From Emydura subglobosa (lineage: Eukaryota; Chordata; Testudines; Chelidae), in assembly GCA_007922225.1 (NCBI GenBank), contig ML679960.1:6364844-6428843 (forward strand): a stretch of 64,000 bases of DNA, read 5' to 3'. Below are positions 24,031 through 35,113 of the stretch, one piece after another. Both the position numbers and the translations under genes were made by a program. Positions within the stretch are counted from its first letter, which is position 1. Each line of letters starts with the position of its first letter. The notes under the pieces were generated by a model. It saw only the letters and a program-made list of their open reading frames with translations, did no database searches and was not told the origin of the DNA.

Positions 24031-24547
24031 AACTTGAGCTACAACTCCCATGAAGCACCATGGTAACATTTCTGAATTCAAACGTTTGGTTTTCAATGGC
24101 AAGTTTTAATCCAAAAGTTTTAGGGTTTTGGCCTGGTTTTTGATTTTTTTTGCTAATAAGTCAATTTTCTCCTGGGCCAAAACAGGTGTGTGTATGCATT
24201 TTATTACTTCTTTATCCAGCAGACTAAAGGTACTGTTGCTCTTACAGCTCCTTAGCATCTCTTCAGAAGTTGCTGAGATGGGGTGACAAATCTTCAGATG
24301 CATGAAACCCCTGCAATTTGTTGGCAGGTCAAGCAGAGAGTTGAATTGTTTCAACAGCTGCAGCAAGTCACCAGTTTAATGCCTTTGTAGGGGGCCTGGG
24401 AAATTCTGTTTCTTTCCATAGCATCCTATGGAGCTTAAGAAATAAATTAAACCCTCAGTTGGGTGTAACCCTGTCTTCCAATCCAGTTGCCTGTGGGTCA
24501 GCTCTGTTGCATAGATTTTTTCTGAATATCAATTTTTGAAAAGGTGG
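24031..24547. other. Intronic sequence, nothing recognised
   Basis: An 86-codon ORF on the minus strand (24106-24366) has no recognisable domain and is treated as chance. Confidence 0.4.
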
Positions 24548-24677
24548 TCGTTGTTGCTAATATTACCATTATTATGGTGGCACAGAGGAGCTCTAGACCA
24601 GGATCTCTTGTGCTAGCTGCTGCATACAAACAGAAAAGAGAAAGATGGTCACTGCTCCAAAAAGTTTACAATCTAAG
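24548..24677 (-). mobile_element. L2-type LINE/SINE 3' end, reverse orientation
   Basis: CAGGATCTCTTGTGCTAGCT, then a CATACAAACAGAAAAG block and AAAGTTTACAATCTAAGTCA, follow the reversed L2 terminus in order. Confidence 0.7.
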
Positions 24678-26483
24678 TCATTATGTTAGCTATTATACTG
24701 ATAGGCTTCCTCCCCTGTTTTACTAATAATGGCTAACTAAACGATAGAAGAAAATTTTCCATATTTAACTGCATACATCATAACACTGAATGAATATCAT
24801 AGGTCAGAAATCCCTCTGTGCATATGCCACCTTCTTATTATAAAAACCAATCCTGGGGACTCACATGGAATAGCATCACATATAGGAAACATACACAGTT
24901 ATCTCTTGGGAAAACTGAAACAAAATATTTTATTTCAGGCAGCTTGTCCTGAATTTAAATATTTTGGTTTGTTGAACTGACCCAAAACATTTTGTTTCAA
25001 GACAGTTCAACAATAAACTGCATTTCCTTCTTGTGGTAACTAATTTACATCACTGTGTTTTTATTTGGTTTTAGGGGGAGCTAATTGCACTGATTTATCA
25101 GTCAGTGGAAGACAGAAGCCATGATTTTCAAAGGCACATGAGGGAGTTATACACCTACTTTTCAATGTGTTTTGGGTACCTAACTGTGACTTCAAAAATC
25201 CTAGCCTGGATTTCTATACACTCCACTTTACCCTAAATATGCCTGCTAAACTATAAAATAAGTTTTGGTGGAAAAAAAGAAAACCTTTCCTCTCATATAT
25301 TTCCACTAAAATAAGAGTGTTTCTCATTTCCTTTACCTAATGAGATTACAGTACCAAACCAGTATATTATCCCAATGGCCTCTATCTCTTTATCGGTTAC
25401 TTGAGAAAACTTACCAAACATAAGGGACATAGAATCGGAAGGAATGCCAGGTGCCATAAGAATTGAAAATTGGGAGCAAAGCTTTAGATTTAGTATGTGT
25501 TTCATAAGCTTTAGTTCCCTGACTTAATATGGTTATCAGGGCAAAAAAGGAAGGGAATATTAGATGTTATAGGAAGATGAATTCATCTAAAGTCAAGAAA
25601 CGTAAAAAGAGAAGTAAAATGACATTTTATAATATTTACCTTGTAGATACATGGTTGTTGTTATATTTTTCACTTTCAAGTTCAGGTATTTATTGATGCT
25701 CTTTGCTAAGATTTTTAAGAAGTTCCTATTGGAATTAAATAGCCTTATTTTATGGCTGGCAGCATCTGCAAGAAGGGAATATATATTAATAAACAATTAC
25801 AGCATAATACCACTTCAATTAGAAATGAATTGCTGTGTGATTAGTGCACAAACAAATCTGATCCGTCTTTAAAAGTTTGTTAAGAAACATTCAATTATCC
25901 CTGCACACCATACATAAAGAGAACCTTTTTTGTAAACATAGTCAAGCTGTGGTTTTGTAACTCTTGGCACTAAAACATAGTTTAAATATTTTATTTTTCT
26001 CTTCTGTTTATCTTACATTGTACATTCAGTATTCATTAAATTAATAGTAATTGCACATAAAAGGAGATCGACTCAATATGACAAATTTTGGATTGGCAAT
26101 GGCTTGTTCTTTTATTTTGACATTAGTACGTATCCTCTAATTGCTGCAGTAATGTTTCCATATTGGTTTCTGTGGGTAAGCGTATCACAAATAGCATTAA
26201 TTGCTTTTGCTGCTGACAGATGCACACTGAAACTTTTACATTCTCATAGATGTCACCATATGAAAGGAAAAAAAATGTCCTTTTTTGTTCTTTGGATGTT
26301 ACTGTTATTGTTATTTTTAATACACACTTTAGGCACAAGAATAGTTAATCCTTATTAATGCAAGCATTGCATTGGTTTCCAGGCAGGCAGCAAGGCTGAG
26401 ATTGAAAGTATCCATAATAGTGTTTGGTGAGAAAAGAGCACAGCCCTATACTGCAAGTCAGCCATGTCTATCTAAACTTTTAG
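24678..26483. other. Intronic sequence with one short SINE-like fragment
   Basis: At about 25120-25210, ATTTTCAAAGGCACATGAGG and TTTTGGGTACCTAACTGTGA resemble the inverted-repeat family seen at 37705. The rest is unrecognised. A hydrophobic 84-codon ORF at 26104 appears to be chance in T-rich sequence. Confidence 0.45.
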
Positions 26484-26555
26484 GGTGAAATTCTTGCCCC
26501 ATTGAAGTCAATGCAAAACTCCATCTGATTTCAATGGGGCCAGGATTTTCCCCCA
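26484..26555. mobile_element. Palindromic short element
   Basis: GGGTGAAATTCTTGCCCCAT at the left and ATGGGGCCAGGATTTTCCCC at the right form imperfect inverted halves around a central AAAACT. An amniote-type palindromic repeat. No coding. Confidence 0.65.
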
Positions 26556-26734
26556 AGTTCTTATGCAGTATTTTATAGTTGATGCTGATGAAATGCCTCT
26601 CAAAGTGTAGGCCCCCCTTTTTTTTTCATGTTGCTGTTAGCTAGTCCATCTCATAACAATGTATTTATTATATTTTTCCAGGTAAAGAAAATTGGGTATT
26701 TCTCATGTTGAAGAGATGGCTAGTTTTTCCTAAA

Positions 26735-27780
26735 TGCCACCCACCAGCATCAACAGGCAGAGTAACTTGAGGGAGCCAGTGGTGAAAGGGGGACAGTCCA
26801 AGTAGCAAGGAAAACTTGACAAGGGACAATAGGTAGCTCCTCCCAGTAGGAGTCTCTGGAGCCCATTGGCCAGCTGGGAGAGAAGGGTGTTGATTGGCCA
26901 GCATTCCCTGTTTCCAGGATTTATCCCAGTGGAGGTGCCATGTGTAGCCTCTGCCGGCTCCGTTCCAGCAGCCCACCAAACTAGGAATGGGAACCCAACC
27001 TGACAGATGCCACAAGTTTAGCCAATCACCTATTTAGATGATTGGGAAAGAATTTTTTTTTCCATGGTCCAATTTGCAGAGGACTAGGGAGTTTTTTGCC
27101 TTCTTCACTGAACCTTCAAGCTACAGGGTCTTAAATAGGAACATACTTAGTATCTAACTCAGGTACTGGGGTGATTTTTTTCATTTATAGCAAGTTGTAG
27201 CCAGTTTCCAGTGTGATTACCTCTGGGAACCATTTATTTTATTTTAAAGACCTGGAATTTAGGTGATGGGCCATGGGCTTATGTAATAGGATGAGATTTT
27301 GTGGCTTTGGTGACTAAAGTCAGAACTTGGGCCCTCATAAGCTGAGGTTCCCACCCTGATGTACCCTCTGTCCCCCTTGCATAGGGGGAGGGTGTTAGGA
27401 CACAGTGAGAACTGAGCATTGGGAGGTAGGCTGAAAAGAGCCACTTGTCTTATGGGTTATATGGCAAGAAGCCCTCTAACTCTGGTGTCAGTTAATAGGT
27501 TTTATCTATTTGGGTTCTGGGATGTGGGCCAGTGAAGCCCACCCATGACTAAAAGATCTTTCCCCAGACTAAGGGGAGGAGCTACTGAGCCAGGGACTCA
27601 ACTAAGTTCGGTTAACAGGTTATGTGGTAGGGAGCCCTGTAAACCTCACCCCACACTGGAACCAGTTAAATGGCTGGTATAAAAGAGTATGAGCGATGGG
27701 TGGGTAGCTCCTTTCCCCTTTGTTAAAGTTTAATAAAAGTTGCATGAATGTGTCTGTCTTTTTTTTCCACTGTGTCCTCA
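26735..27780 (+). mobile_element. Solo LTR-like unit, copy 2
   Basis: Same family as 9074-9926. Shared landmarks in order are CACCCACC, GCATCAACAGG, AGGAATGGGAA, TCAGGTACTGGGGTG, GGAGCCCTGTAA, then a TATA box GCTGGTATAAAAGAGTAT at about 27673 and TTTAATAAAAGTTGCATG at 27730. It starts TGCCACC and ends TGTCCTCA. It is about 190 bases longer than copy 1, mainly because of an internal duplication upstream of the TATA box. Flanking target duplications are not clear. Confidence 0.6.
27676..27683 (+). promoter_or_regulatory. TATA box of LTR copy 2
   Basis: TATAAAAG lies about 55 bases upstream of an AATAAA signal near the 3' end of the LTR-like unit, the expected U3/R arrangement. Confidence 0.5.
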
Positions 27781-29120
27781 TCAATCTTTATTTGCTTGCT
27801 CCAGATTTATACTGGTGTAACTGAGATCCTAGTCTGACCCTTTGTGTCTAGGCAGAAGTGAGAGAAAACACTGCCACTCCAGTTTCACTCATTGCTAGAC
27901 AGAGCAGTAGTAGCCATGAGATTAGTGACTCACCATCAGCCTTAATGTGGTAAATATGAAACCCCGGGGCTTCCCTAGCATCTGTGCACTAGCTGCTAAA
28001 GAATCTTAGCTGCCTAGCTACCATGCTCAGCCTTATGAAGTGCTTCTGCCCCTGCAGCTAACTCTAACATGACTGTAGCAAGAACTGAAGTGGGATCTTG
28101 TTTCAAACTTTTATTTTCAGATGTTTGAATAGAACATAAAAATAACACTAATAATTAGCCCTTTCAAAATGAAATTCAAAATGAATTTATAACATTGTAA
28201 ATTTCACATTAATATGTTGATGCAAATATTGACATCATGTTTCTTCCCATGAAAACTTTAATTACTTTCTAGACCTCAATGTGTACAAACACACACAAAG
28301 TTAATCAAATAAGGTAGTGACATGCACTCATTTCACAGTTACCACTTAAGATCATTTGAAAATTACCAATCACTCTGGCACAGTCACATAATACTTTGTT
28401 CAGTTGAGGTACATATTTTTCATAACCCTTTTTCAGTATGTATTACAATAGCTTTTGTCTATGCTATGAAATATTACAATATTTAGATACTCTATAGTTA
28501 CAAATATACAAATAGTTATAGATTGAGATTCCTGTCTCGCATATATTCTGAACTAAAAAAATTGTTTATTTAGAGGCCAGCAGGGCTTGCTGTGAAATAT
28601 AACACAGAGACAAATCTTATTATCCTTAATTAGATTAGCCCAGCTAAGTCAATTGGAGCTTTGTGTAATTCTTGCAAGTTTAATGAGAGCTTACAACTAG
28701 TACCACAGAGGATACGGTTGACACTTAAGTAAAAATAATATTTTTATTTATTTACCCAGTAGTGATATCATTCATATAGCAACAGTGCTAATAAATGAGT
28801 AAATATAAATGTGTATTTATGACAATGTTGTATGTTACAGAAGACCATAACTCTGTCTGTCTATATACATAATCATGACATTATTGAACACTTTTAGAAC
28901 TACCAACTTTTTGCACTTTGACTTTACTAGTATAATAAACATCCTCTGCCACAAATGTATTTTGTTTCAGCAATATTTATGTGGCTTATATCTCTCTGAC
29001 TCACTTTTTTTAAGTCACTGAAGTGATGAAAAGGTACACCAGCTGAGGATCTAGGTGTGTTGAGTGCAGCTTTTTTTTTAACTCTCCAGAAGGGCATTTG
29101 AAATTTTTTTTCACGCATAT
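27781..29120. other. Intronic sequence, nothing recognised
   Basis: A+T-rich. The part at about 28560-28720 has several TTAATTAGATTAGC-like homeodomain-type motifs, but conservation cannot be judged here. Confidence 0.4.
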
Positions 29121-29156
29121 CCCCCCCCCCCCCCCCCCAAAAAAAAAAAAAAAAAA
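29121..29156. repeat. C18-A18 homopolymer junction
   Basis: Eighteen cytosines are followed directly by eighteen adenines. The run is so even that sequencing or assembly error in length is likely. On the reverse strand it is a T-run followed by a G-run. Confidence 0.9.
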
Positions 29157-30554
29157 CCTGACTCATTTACCCCACTATGAAAATGGTTGTGTTTAGTATT
29201 GTAGTGGGTGGCATAGTAAAATGAAGTTTTGGAGCGGTCCCATGAATAAATGATTCATTTGATGTGGACATGGAAACACTGAGACCTGTATCTCATAGTA
29301 TGTTTAAATGCGAAGACCACAAATGTATTAATATGATTAACCAACTGGGATCCCCCGTCAGATTATCTGTCAGGGTTGTTCCAGTGTAGAATTCAACTGG
29401 ATGCCAATGGCTGCAGGTTCTACAAACCTAAGAGTGAGTATGAAGCCATGGCCCCTCTACACCCTTTGGCCTGGCCAGGGACCCTAATGGGAAGCCAGAA
29501 TCCTAACCAGTTCACCTCCCTCATGTAGTAGAGTTGAGATGAGATTTGAGTGCAATCCCTTCACTATGCAATGTTGTATTCAGGGTGCCTGCCAAGAAGC
29601 CTGTTGCCCTTTTTTAATCCACTAACCACAGTGGAATCCACCAAAGGTAGAACAAATGAACTGTAAGCCTGGGGCACTGGATAGAAGGTGAAAAGAAACC
29701 CACACTGCCATTTTGCTTTATGGGAAAAATCTCTTCTAGATTCCACATAAAATGTGGTGAGCAGGCTAGCCCCTAGAAGTATAGAAGTTCCAGATGAGGA
29801 GATAAGAGAGTAGATAAGAGTGGTGAGTAGGTAAGAGTGGTAAACTTCTTGCCTCAGCAACAAGAAGAAGGAACCCCTCCCTCCTGCTCCAGCCAATCTA
29901 TTACTACCCCCAACCAATGACAGCAGGAGTTTATGGGACAGACTGTCATGCCTGGACACAACGTGAGACAGCCCACCCTGCCTCCCATTCCACACAGCAT
30001 GGAAAAAGGGACAACTGGCGCAGGGGGAGGGGACGGGGGGAGGGAGGGGAGTGAGAGAGAAACAAATGGCACCTTCCTTCTCTTCAGAACATGTGTGCTG
30101 TGTAGGTCTGTGGGAGTGGGGAGGGAACCTGGGGAGTGTGTGTAGCATTTTCATAGTTGTTCCTGGCTGCTATCTTCTCCTCCCACCAGGGCGGAGGGTT
30201 GATTCTCCATTGCACCCAACCCCATAAAAGATTCATACGGGCTAGCAAGATAAGCATTTATACTCAAATGCCTCAGAAAGAAGCCTCTCTTCTTGTGATG
30301 GGATGTGCAGTTGCAAACATTTAAAACAAGTTGGGCCTTGAAGTCTGCTGGGCCCTCAGCCACTTTTGTATGCATTCTGATGGATTTTAGCATTACTCTT
30401 AAATAACAGCCAGTAGTCTCAGATAACAAAACAAACCTCATTTCAATCTTTGCATTATCCCCTCTGATATGTGGAGGATGTATAGGGAATAGTGCAAATA
30501 CTGAGGTAACAAGACATATTTAACATACAATTTTAGGAGTCTCTACAGGTATTA
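29157..30554. other. Intronic sequence, G+C-richer in part
   Basis: The 29440-30200 part is less A+T-rich, with two CCAAT motifs (CAGCCAATC at about 29891, AACCAATGACAG at about 29912) and a purine-rich GGGGAGG string at 30026-30048. It holds the longest ATG-to-stop ORF of the window (196 codons, minus, 29564-30154), whose composition shows no domain. An LTR or other element is possible but was not recognised. Confidence 0.4.
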
Positions 30555-30670
30555 CTTTATCATCACAACAGTTCTGTGAAGTGTGTGTGTACAGATGATG
30601 AAACTCAGACAAAAATATTAATTGACTTAACTAGCCCAGCACAGAGGAGTCAGTGTCAAAATTGGGATTC
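30555..30670 (-). mobile_element. MIR-like SINE, reverse orientation
   Basis: CATCACAACAGTTCTGTGAAG and GATGATGAAACTCAGACA follow the reversed MIR core order. Diverged. Confidence 0.5.
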
Positions 30671-31107
30671 ATATTAAAGTGGTCCCTAACTCTCAGTCTC
30701 ATAGTTGGTCCACTCCAACAGGCTGTTTCTCAAACATCTGATGTGTCTCCCCTCATGCATCCCTTGTGGCTAGAATGCACACTGGCTGCTCAGCGAAGCT
30801 GCTTGTTTGGCCATAGGAAGCTTCTGGGAAGGAGCTTGTGGTGAGCCTAACACCATCAGTGGCAGCAGTGGGTGGTTTAGAGAGTTTGCACACGTACATA
30901 TAAATGTGTGTGTTTGTATGTCTACAAAACCGAGATTAGCTTTGACATTTATAGGCCTTCAAAACCGGGTTGGGTTTCATAGACATCAAAGGTTTGTCCT
31001 GCTGTTGTGCCATACAAAATAGCATGACCATTTTCATCTCCAACTATTTCTTGCCTTTTGTGGTAATTATTGAGGGTGACCCTCATTCTTGTGTTTGACA
31101 TATAGGA

Positions 31108-31207
31108 GGAGATTTTCAAAGATCCAAAGGGTAATTCAATGCTCAACTGCCATTGAAATTCAGATGGGATGAGCACCTTACTTCTATTTGTGTCTTTGAA
31201 AATCTCC
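31108..31207. mobile_element. 100-bp MITE with 21-bp inverted ends
   Basis: GGAGATTTTCAAAGATCC at 31108-31125 and its near reverse complement at 31187-31207 (GTCTTTGAAAATCTCC) define the ends. No coding. Confidence 0.75.
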
Positions 31208-31336
31208 CTCATAATTTACAATTAGTACACTGGAGTACAGCAGGCTCTGAGAAGTGAAGCGTACAGACACAGCTGTAAGAAAAGGTTGTAATCTGCTATA
31301 CAAAAGATATACATGTATGCTTATATTTAAGAACTT

Positions 31337-32369
31337 GGAGGGTGGAAGAGATCCCAGTGGCCTGGAAAGGGGCAAGTATAACACCTATCTATAAAAAAAG
31401 AGGAATAAGGACAACCCACAGAATTATAGACCAGTCAGTTTAACTTCAGTGCTTCGAAAGATAATGGAACAAATAATCAAACAATCAATTTGTAGGCACC
31501 TAGATGAAAATAAGATTATAAGTAACAGTCAACATGGATTTCTCAAGAATAAATCATGTCAAACCAATACCTAATATACTACTTTGATAGCTTTGTGGAT
31601 AAGGGGAAAGCCATAGATGTAATATATCTCAATTTTAGTAAGGCTTTTGATACTGTCTCACATTACCTTCTCATAAACAAACTAGAAAAATATAGATTAG
31701 ATGAACCTACTGTAAGGTCGGTGCTCATCTGGTTGGAAAAGCATACTCAGAGGTTATTAATGGTTCACAATCAAGCTGGAAGGACATATAGAATGAAGTC
31801 CTACAGGGATCTGTACTGGGTCTGGATCTATTCAATATCTTCATAAATGATTTGAATAATGCAATGAGAATACCCTTGCAACATTTATGGACAATACCAA
31901 GTTGGGAGGGGCTGAAGGCACTTTGGAGAACAGGATTAGAATTCAAAATAATCTTGAAAAACTGCAGAAATGATCTGAAATAAATAGCATGACATTCATT
32001 AAGGGCAAATGCAAAGTGTTACATTTAGGAAAGAATAATCAATTGCACAAATATAAAATGGGAAATGACTGCCTAGGAAGCAGTATTGCAGAAAAGGGAT
32101 GGCGGTTATAGTGGATCACAAACTTAATATGAGTCAAAAATGTAATACTGTTGCCAAAAAAGTGAACATCATTTTGGGAATGTGTCAGTAGGAGTATTGT
32201 AAGCAAGATGCAAGAAGTAATTCTTCCACTTTACTTAGCACTGATAAGGCCCCCAATGGGAGTATGTATCCAGTTCTGGGCACCACACTTCAGGAAAAAT
32301 ATGGACAAAGATGTGCAGAAAGTCCAGAACAGAGCAACAAAAAATGATAAAAGGGCTGGAAAACATGAC
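31337..32369 (+). mobile_element. CR1 LINE, upstream half of a copy split by a solo LTR
   Basis: The reading frame at 31556-31846 shows [13 protein letters not shown], the reverse-transcriptase motif A region. TGGACAATACCAAGTTGGGAG at about 31887 corresponds to the decayed active-site motif C. Stops and frameshifts are frequent. The copy stops abruptly at 32369 after AACATGAC and resumes with TGACCTACAAGG after 32943. Confidence 0.85.
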
Positions 32370-32943
32370 TGTGATGGAGTGGACTAAGCTCAAAGGCCCC
32401 GTGCTGGAGGTCTCAGGGTCCTGCCATGCCCTGTCTCAGAAAGCAGCAGAAGAGAAGTCCTCCAAGCAGCCTAGAGTGGTTACAGGGAAGCAGCCAAAGA
32501 GAGACTGCAGGAAGCAGCCAATCAGGGCTTACCAGGGACATATAAAAGGAGCTGCAGAACAGAGTAGCAGTCAGTTGCCACCTGGAGCTGGAGGAGAGAG
32601 GACTGTATTCCTGGCAGGTTGAAAGAGCAGCAGGACCATGGGCAGCTCAGTTGCTGGCAGGGACGAGGGTAGTGAGAGAGCTCCTGGCTGGCTGCCGGGA
32701 CTGAGTAAGGACTGAGCATGTGAAGGGCTATAGGAAGACAGTGTCTCCAGGGAGGAAAGCTTTACATTTGTATATCCTGGAAGAGATTTGTTCTGATTCA
32801 CATACAGATAGTGTGTGAGACTTGGTTTGGGGGCTGAGTCACTGAAAAGCCTTCTGAGAAACCACCGACAGGGGTCACCATAAACTGAGAGACTGCAGAC
32901 ACACCTGACCAGAAGGGGGCACCCGTGAGAGGTTGACGTTACA
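32370..32943 (+). mobile_element. 574-bp solo LTR inserted in a CR1
   Basis: Begins TGTGATGGAG and ends GACGTTACA, giving TGT...ACA termini. Flanks ATGAC (32365-32369) and TTGAC (32944-32948) form a 5-bp target duplication with one mismatch. The host CR1 reads through the junction if the insert and one flank copy are removed, which fixes both boundaries. TATAAAAGG occurs at 32541. No internal retroelement genes adjoin, so this is a recombined solo LTR. Retroviral or Gypsy origin cannot be told from the LTR alone. Confidence 0.85.
32541..32549 (+). promoter_or_regulatory. TATA box of the solo LTR
   Basis: TATAAAAGG sits 171 bases into the LTR, followed by GCTGCAGAACAGAGTAGCAG, a plausible start-site region. 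Confidence 0.55.
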
Positions 32944-33331
32944 TTGACCTACAAGGAAAGATTGAAAAAAATGGGTTTGTTTAATCTGGAGAAGAGAAGA
33001 CTGAGAGGGGATATAGCAGTCTTCATGTATATAAAAGAGAATGGTGATAAATTGTTCTCCTTAACCACTGAGGACAGGACAAGAAGTAATGGGCTTAAAT
33101 TACAGCAAGGGAGATTTTAGATTAGACCTTAGGAAAAATTGTCTAACTGTAAGAGTAGCTAAGTACTAGAACAAATTACCTAGGGAGGTTGTGGAATCTC
33201 TGCCACTGGAGGTTTTAAGAACAGCTTAGACAAACACCTGCCAGGGATGTTCTAGACAATATTTCATCCTACCTCTAGACAGGGGACTGTGCTAGATGAC
33301 CTATCCGGTTCTTCGTTTCCACGATTCTATG
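32944..33331 (+). mobile_element. CR1 LINE, downstream half of the split copy
   Basis: Continues the CR1 from 31337-32369: GGTTTGTTTAATCTGGAG, AGAGGGGATATAGCAG, GGTTGTGGAATCTCTGCCAC, then the terminal CCTATCCGGTTCTTCGTTTC and GATTCTATG. This is the CR1 subfamily ending in ATTCTATG. Confidence 0.85.
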
Positions 33332-33638
33332 CTCCATTGACTCTCTTTCTTGGAGAATTCCCTTTCAAGAATTGTGTTGGCCCAATCTTGTTTAGTTTAT
33401 AGGAACTAGCACAATTGCTGTCCATGGTATTATAGTATGGCTGTACGTTAGTGATTTTGTTGTAGTTCTTTGAAGCCCCAGGGAGAACACTAACAGTAGC
33501 ACAAATTAAACTTTACTGTTTCATATAACAATGTAGAGCACTACCTCTAGGCAAGACATTGAATTTAAGAAATTGTTTAGGGATGAAATTGAATATAAGA
33601 AATATTTAAAATTAATTTCAACTGGGTGTGTGAGAGAG

Positions 33639-33730
33639 TCCTAGATTTTTAAGGCCAGAAGGGACTATTAGATCTAATGTGACCTCCTGTACAATTCAAA
33701 GCATAGAATTTTACCCAGTTACACCCAAAT
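33639..33730 (-). mobile_element. CR1 LINE 3' tail, reverse orientation
   Basis: TAGATTTTTAAGGCCAGAAG, TGTGACCTCCTGTACAAT and GCATAGAATTTTACCCAGTT match the reversed CR1 terminus of the 12545 type. Confidence 0.75.
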
Positions 33731-33879
33731 CTCTGCTCTCTAAAATAAACAGACAAGAAACAGCAAGTCTAGATCCCAACTCACCGTCCAGTGGGCATGG
33801 ATTCAAATTCCTAGTGAGGTCCAAAAATTAGATTTTAAAGTTTAAAAAAAGCTAAGAAACTATTGTTTGTTCTTTATTA

Positions 33880-33965
33880 TAAAGTTAAATATCAATAATA
33901 GAATACAAAATAAAGACAGTCCCTAACCCGAAGACATACATTTCTACAAGACAGACAGATGCAAA
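33880..33965 (-). mobile_element. L2-type 3' end remnant, reverse orientation
   Basis: ACAAAATAAAGACAGTCCCT followed by AACCCGAAGACATACA resembles the reversed L2 terminus. Short. Confidence 0.5.
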
Positions 33966-34044
33966 CACACAAAGCAGGAACCCATGTGCCTGGATGTGCC
34001 ACACTGAAATATGACTGGATGTGCCACGCAGGGCAGACTGCAAG

Positions 34045-35113
34045 AAATAGGGCAGACAATCCCCCAGATTGGTGGTATATCCTATAATTAGATTCACCAA
34101 GCCAGTAACAAAATAGCATCCGCAGTACCACCTTGGTTAACCAGAAACCAAACACAGTCCCCCTTAGGCATTCCAGCCCTTGAGTCCCATCCAGATAAGC
34201 AGGTCTACTATGTTGAGGGATTATTGAAAACCTAGTTCACCATATGTGAGGTTCTTACTAATCCCAGAGGATCAGACACATACTCTCAGGTCAATATATA
34301 TTTCTGATCTTACCCAAATATCATGCTGTCAGCCAATCCTTAGTAAACTAAAGATTTATTAATAAAAGAAAAGGGAGTTATAAATGGTGAATAGAACATT
34401 CACATACAAATAATTGCAAAGTCCTTATATCAGGTTTGTAGCAGTGATGGAATAGATTTCTGGCTTGTAAAGTCTCCCTGGTAACTTCCAAAGGATTGGA
34501 AGGTCCGCAGATCATAGTTCAAGATGCTCCTTTTAATTGTAAATCCATAGTCCAGAGAATTAAAGTAGGAAAGAGGCAAAATGGAGATGTCTTTTCATGT
34601 CCTCTGCCATGTGCATGGAAAATTACCATTCCAAGCAAAGCCCACAGCCCCTGTTTGTGGAAAGTTATTGGCCTAAGATAGAGGGCAGGGTCACATGAGC
34701 ATATCACATGTCCTTACTTCGATTGCTGAATCACAGGGGGTGGCCCCTGGCTACTTGCTGTCTGAGACATCCTCAGGAAGAGCTATCTGGGTGGGATGAG
34801 TTTCTTCTATGGCCCATTGTGAGATTGGAGAGTCCTTAATGAGCCATCAACACATAGTTGTTTTGCTCTAATGCAAATCTGTCTGAGGGGGTGTCACCCA
34901 GGAATACAACATGTTTTAGATACAAGTATATAGGAAATATTCATAACGTTAGCTACAAAGATAATACATGCATGTACACTTGATAATCATACTTAGCAAA
35001 TCAGAACTTTTCCTTGACATCTTACATGACATTTTTTACAAGAGTTTAGGAAACTGTGTAACAGTGGTAATGATAGTGATATAGATAGTCATTTTTAATC
35101 ATACAGCATCACA
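34045..35113 (-). mobile_element. Candidate LTR of an endogenous retroelement, reverse orientation
   Basis: Read on the minus strand the unit would start near TGTGATGCTGTATGATTAAA (plus-strand 35088-35107) and carries TTTATTAATAAATCTTTAG, an AATAAA signal, at about 34350-34368. A long U5-like part follows to about 34045. Landmarks such as TTAGGCATTCCAGCCCTTGA and CCATATGTGAGGTTCTTACT are of a kind I associate with a repeated turtle LTR, from memory only. Both limits are approximate and no internal genes were recognised. Confidence 0.45.

Noticed and set aside
24106..24366. 86-codon minus-strand ORF with leucine/lysine-rich text
   Set aside because: No recognisable domain and no transposon ends that would bracket a transposase. 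Treated as chance.
26104..26358. 84-codon hydrophobic ORF resembling a small membrane protein
   Set aside because: Hydrophobicity follows from T-rich codons. There is no splice, promoter or family support, and an opposite-strand ORF of similar length overlaps.
9074..27780. A complete provirus bounded by the two LTR-like units
   Set aside because: The two units differ in length and are clearly diverged. The 17 kb between them contains LINEs in both orientations and no gag/pol/env-like frames.
29564..30154. 196-codon minus-strand ORF, the longest ATG-to-stop frame in the window
   Set aside because: No domain, signal or conserved motif. Overlapping chance frames exist on both strands in the same G+C-richer segment.
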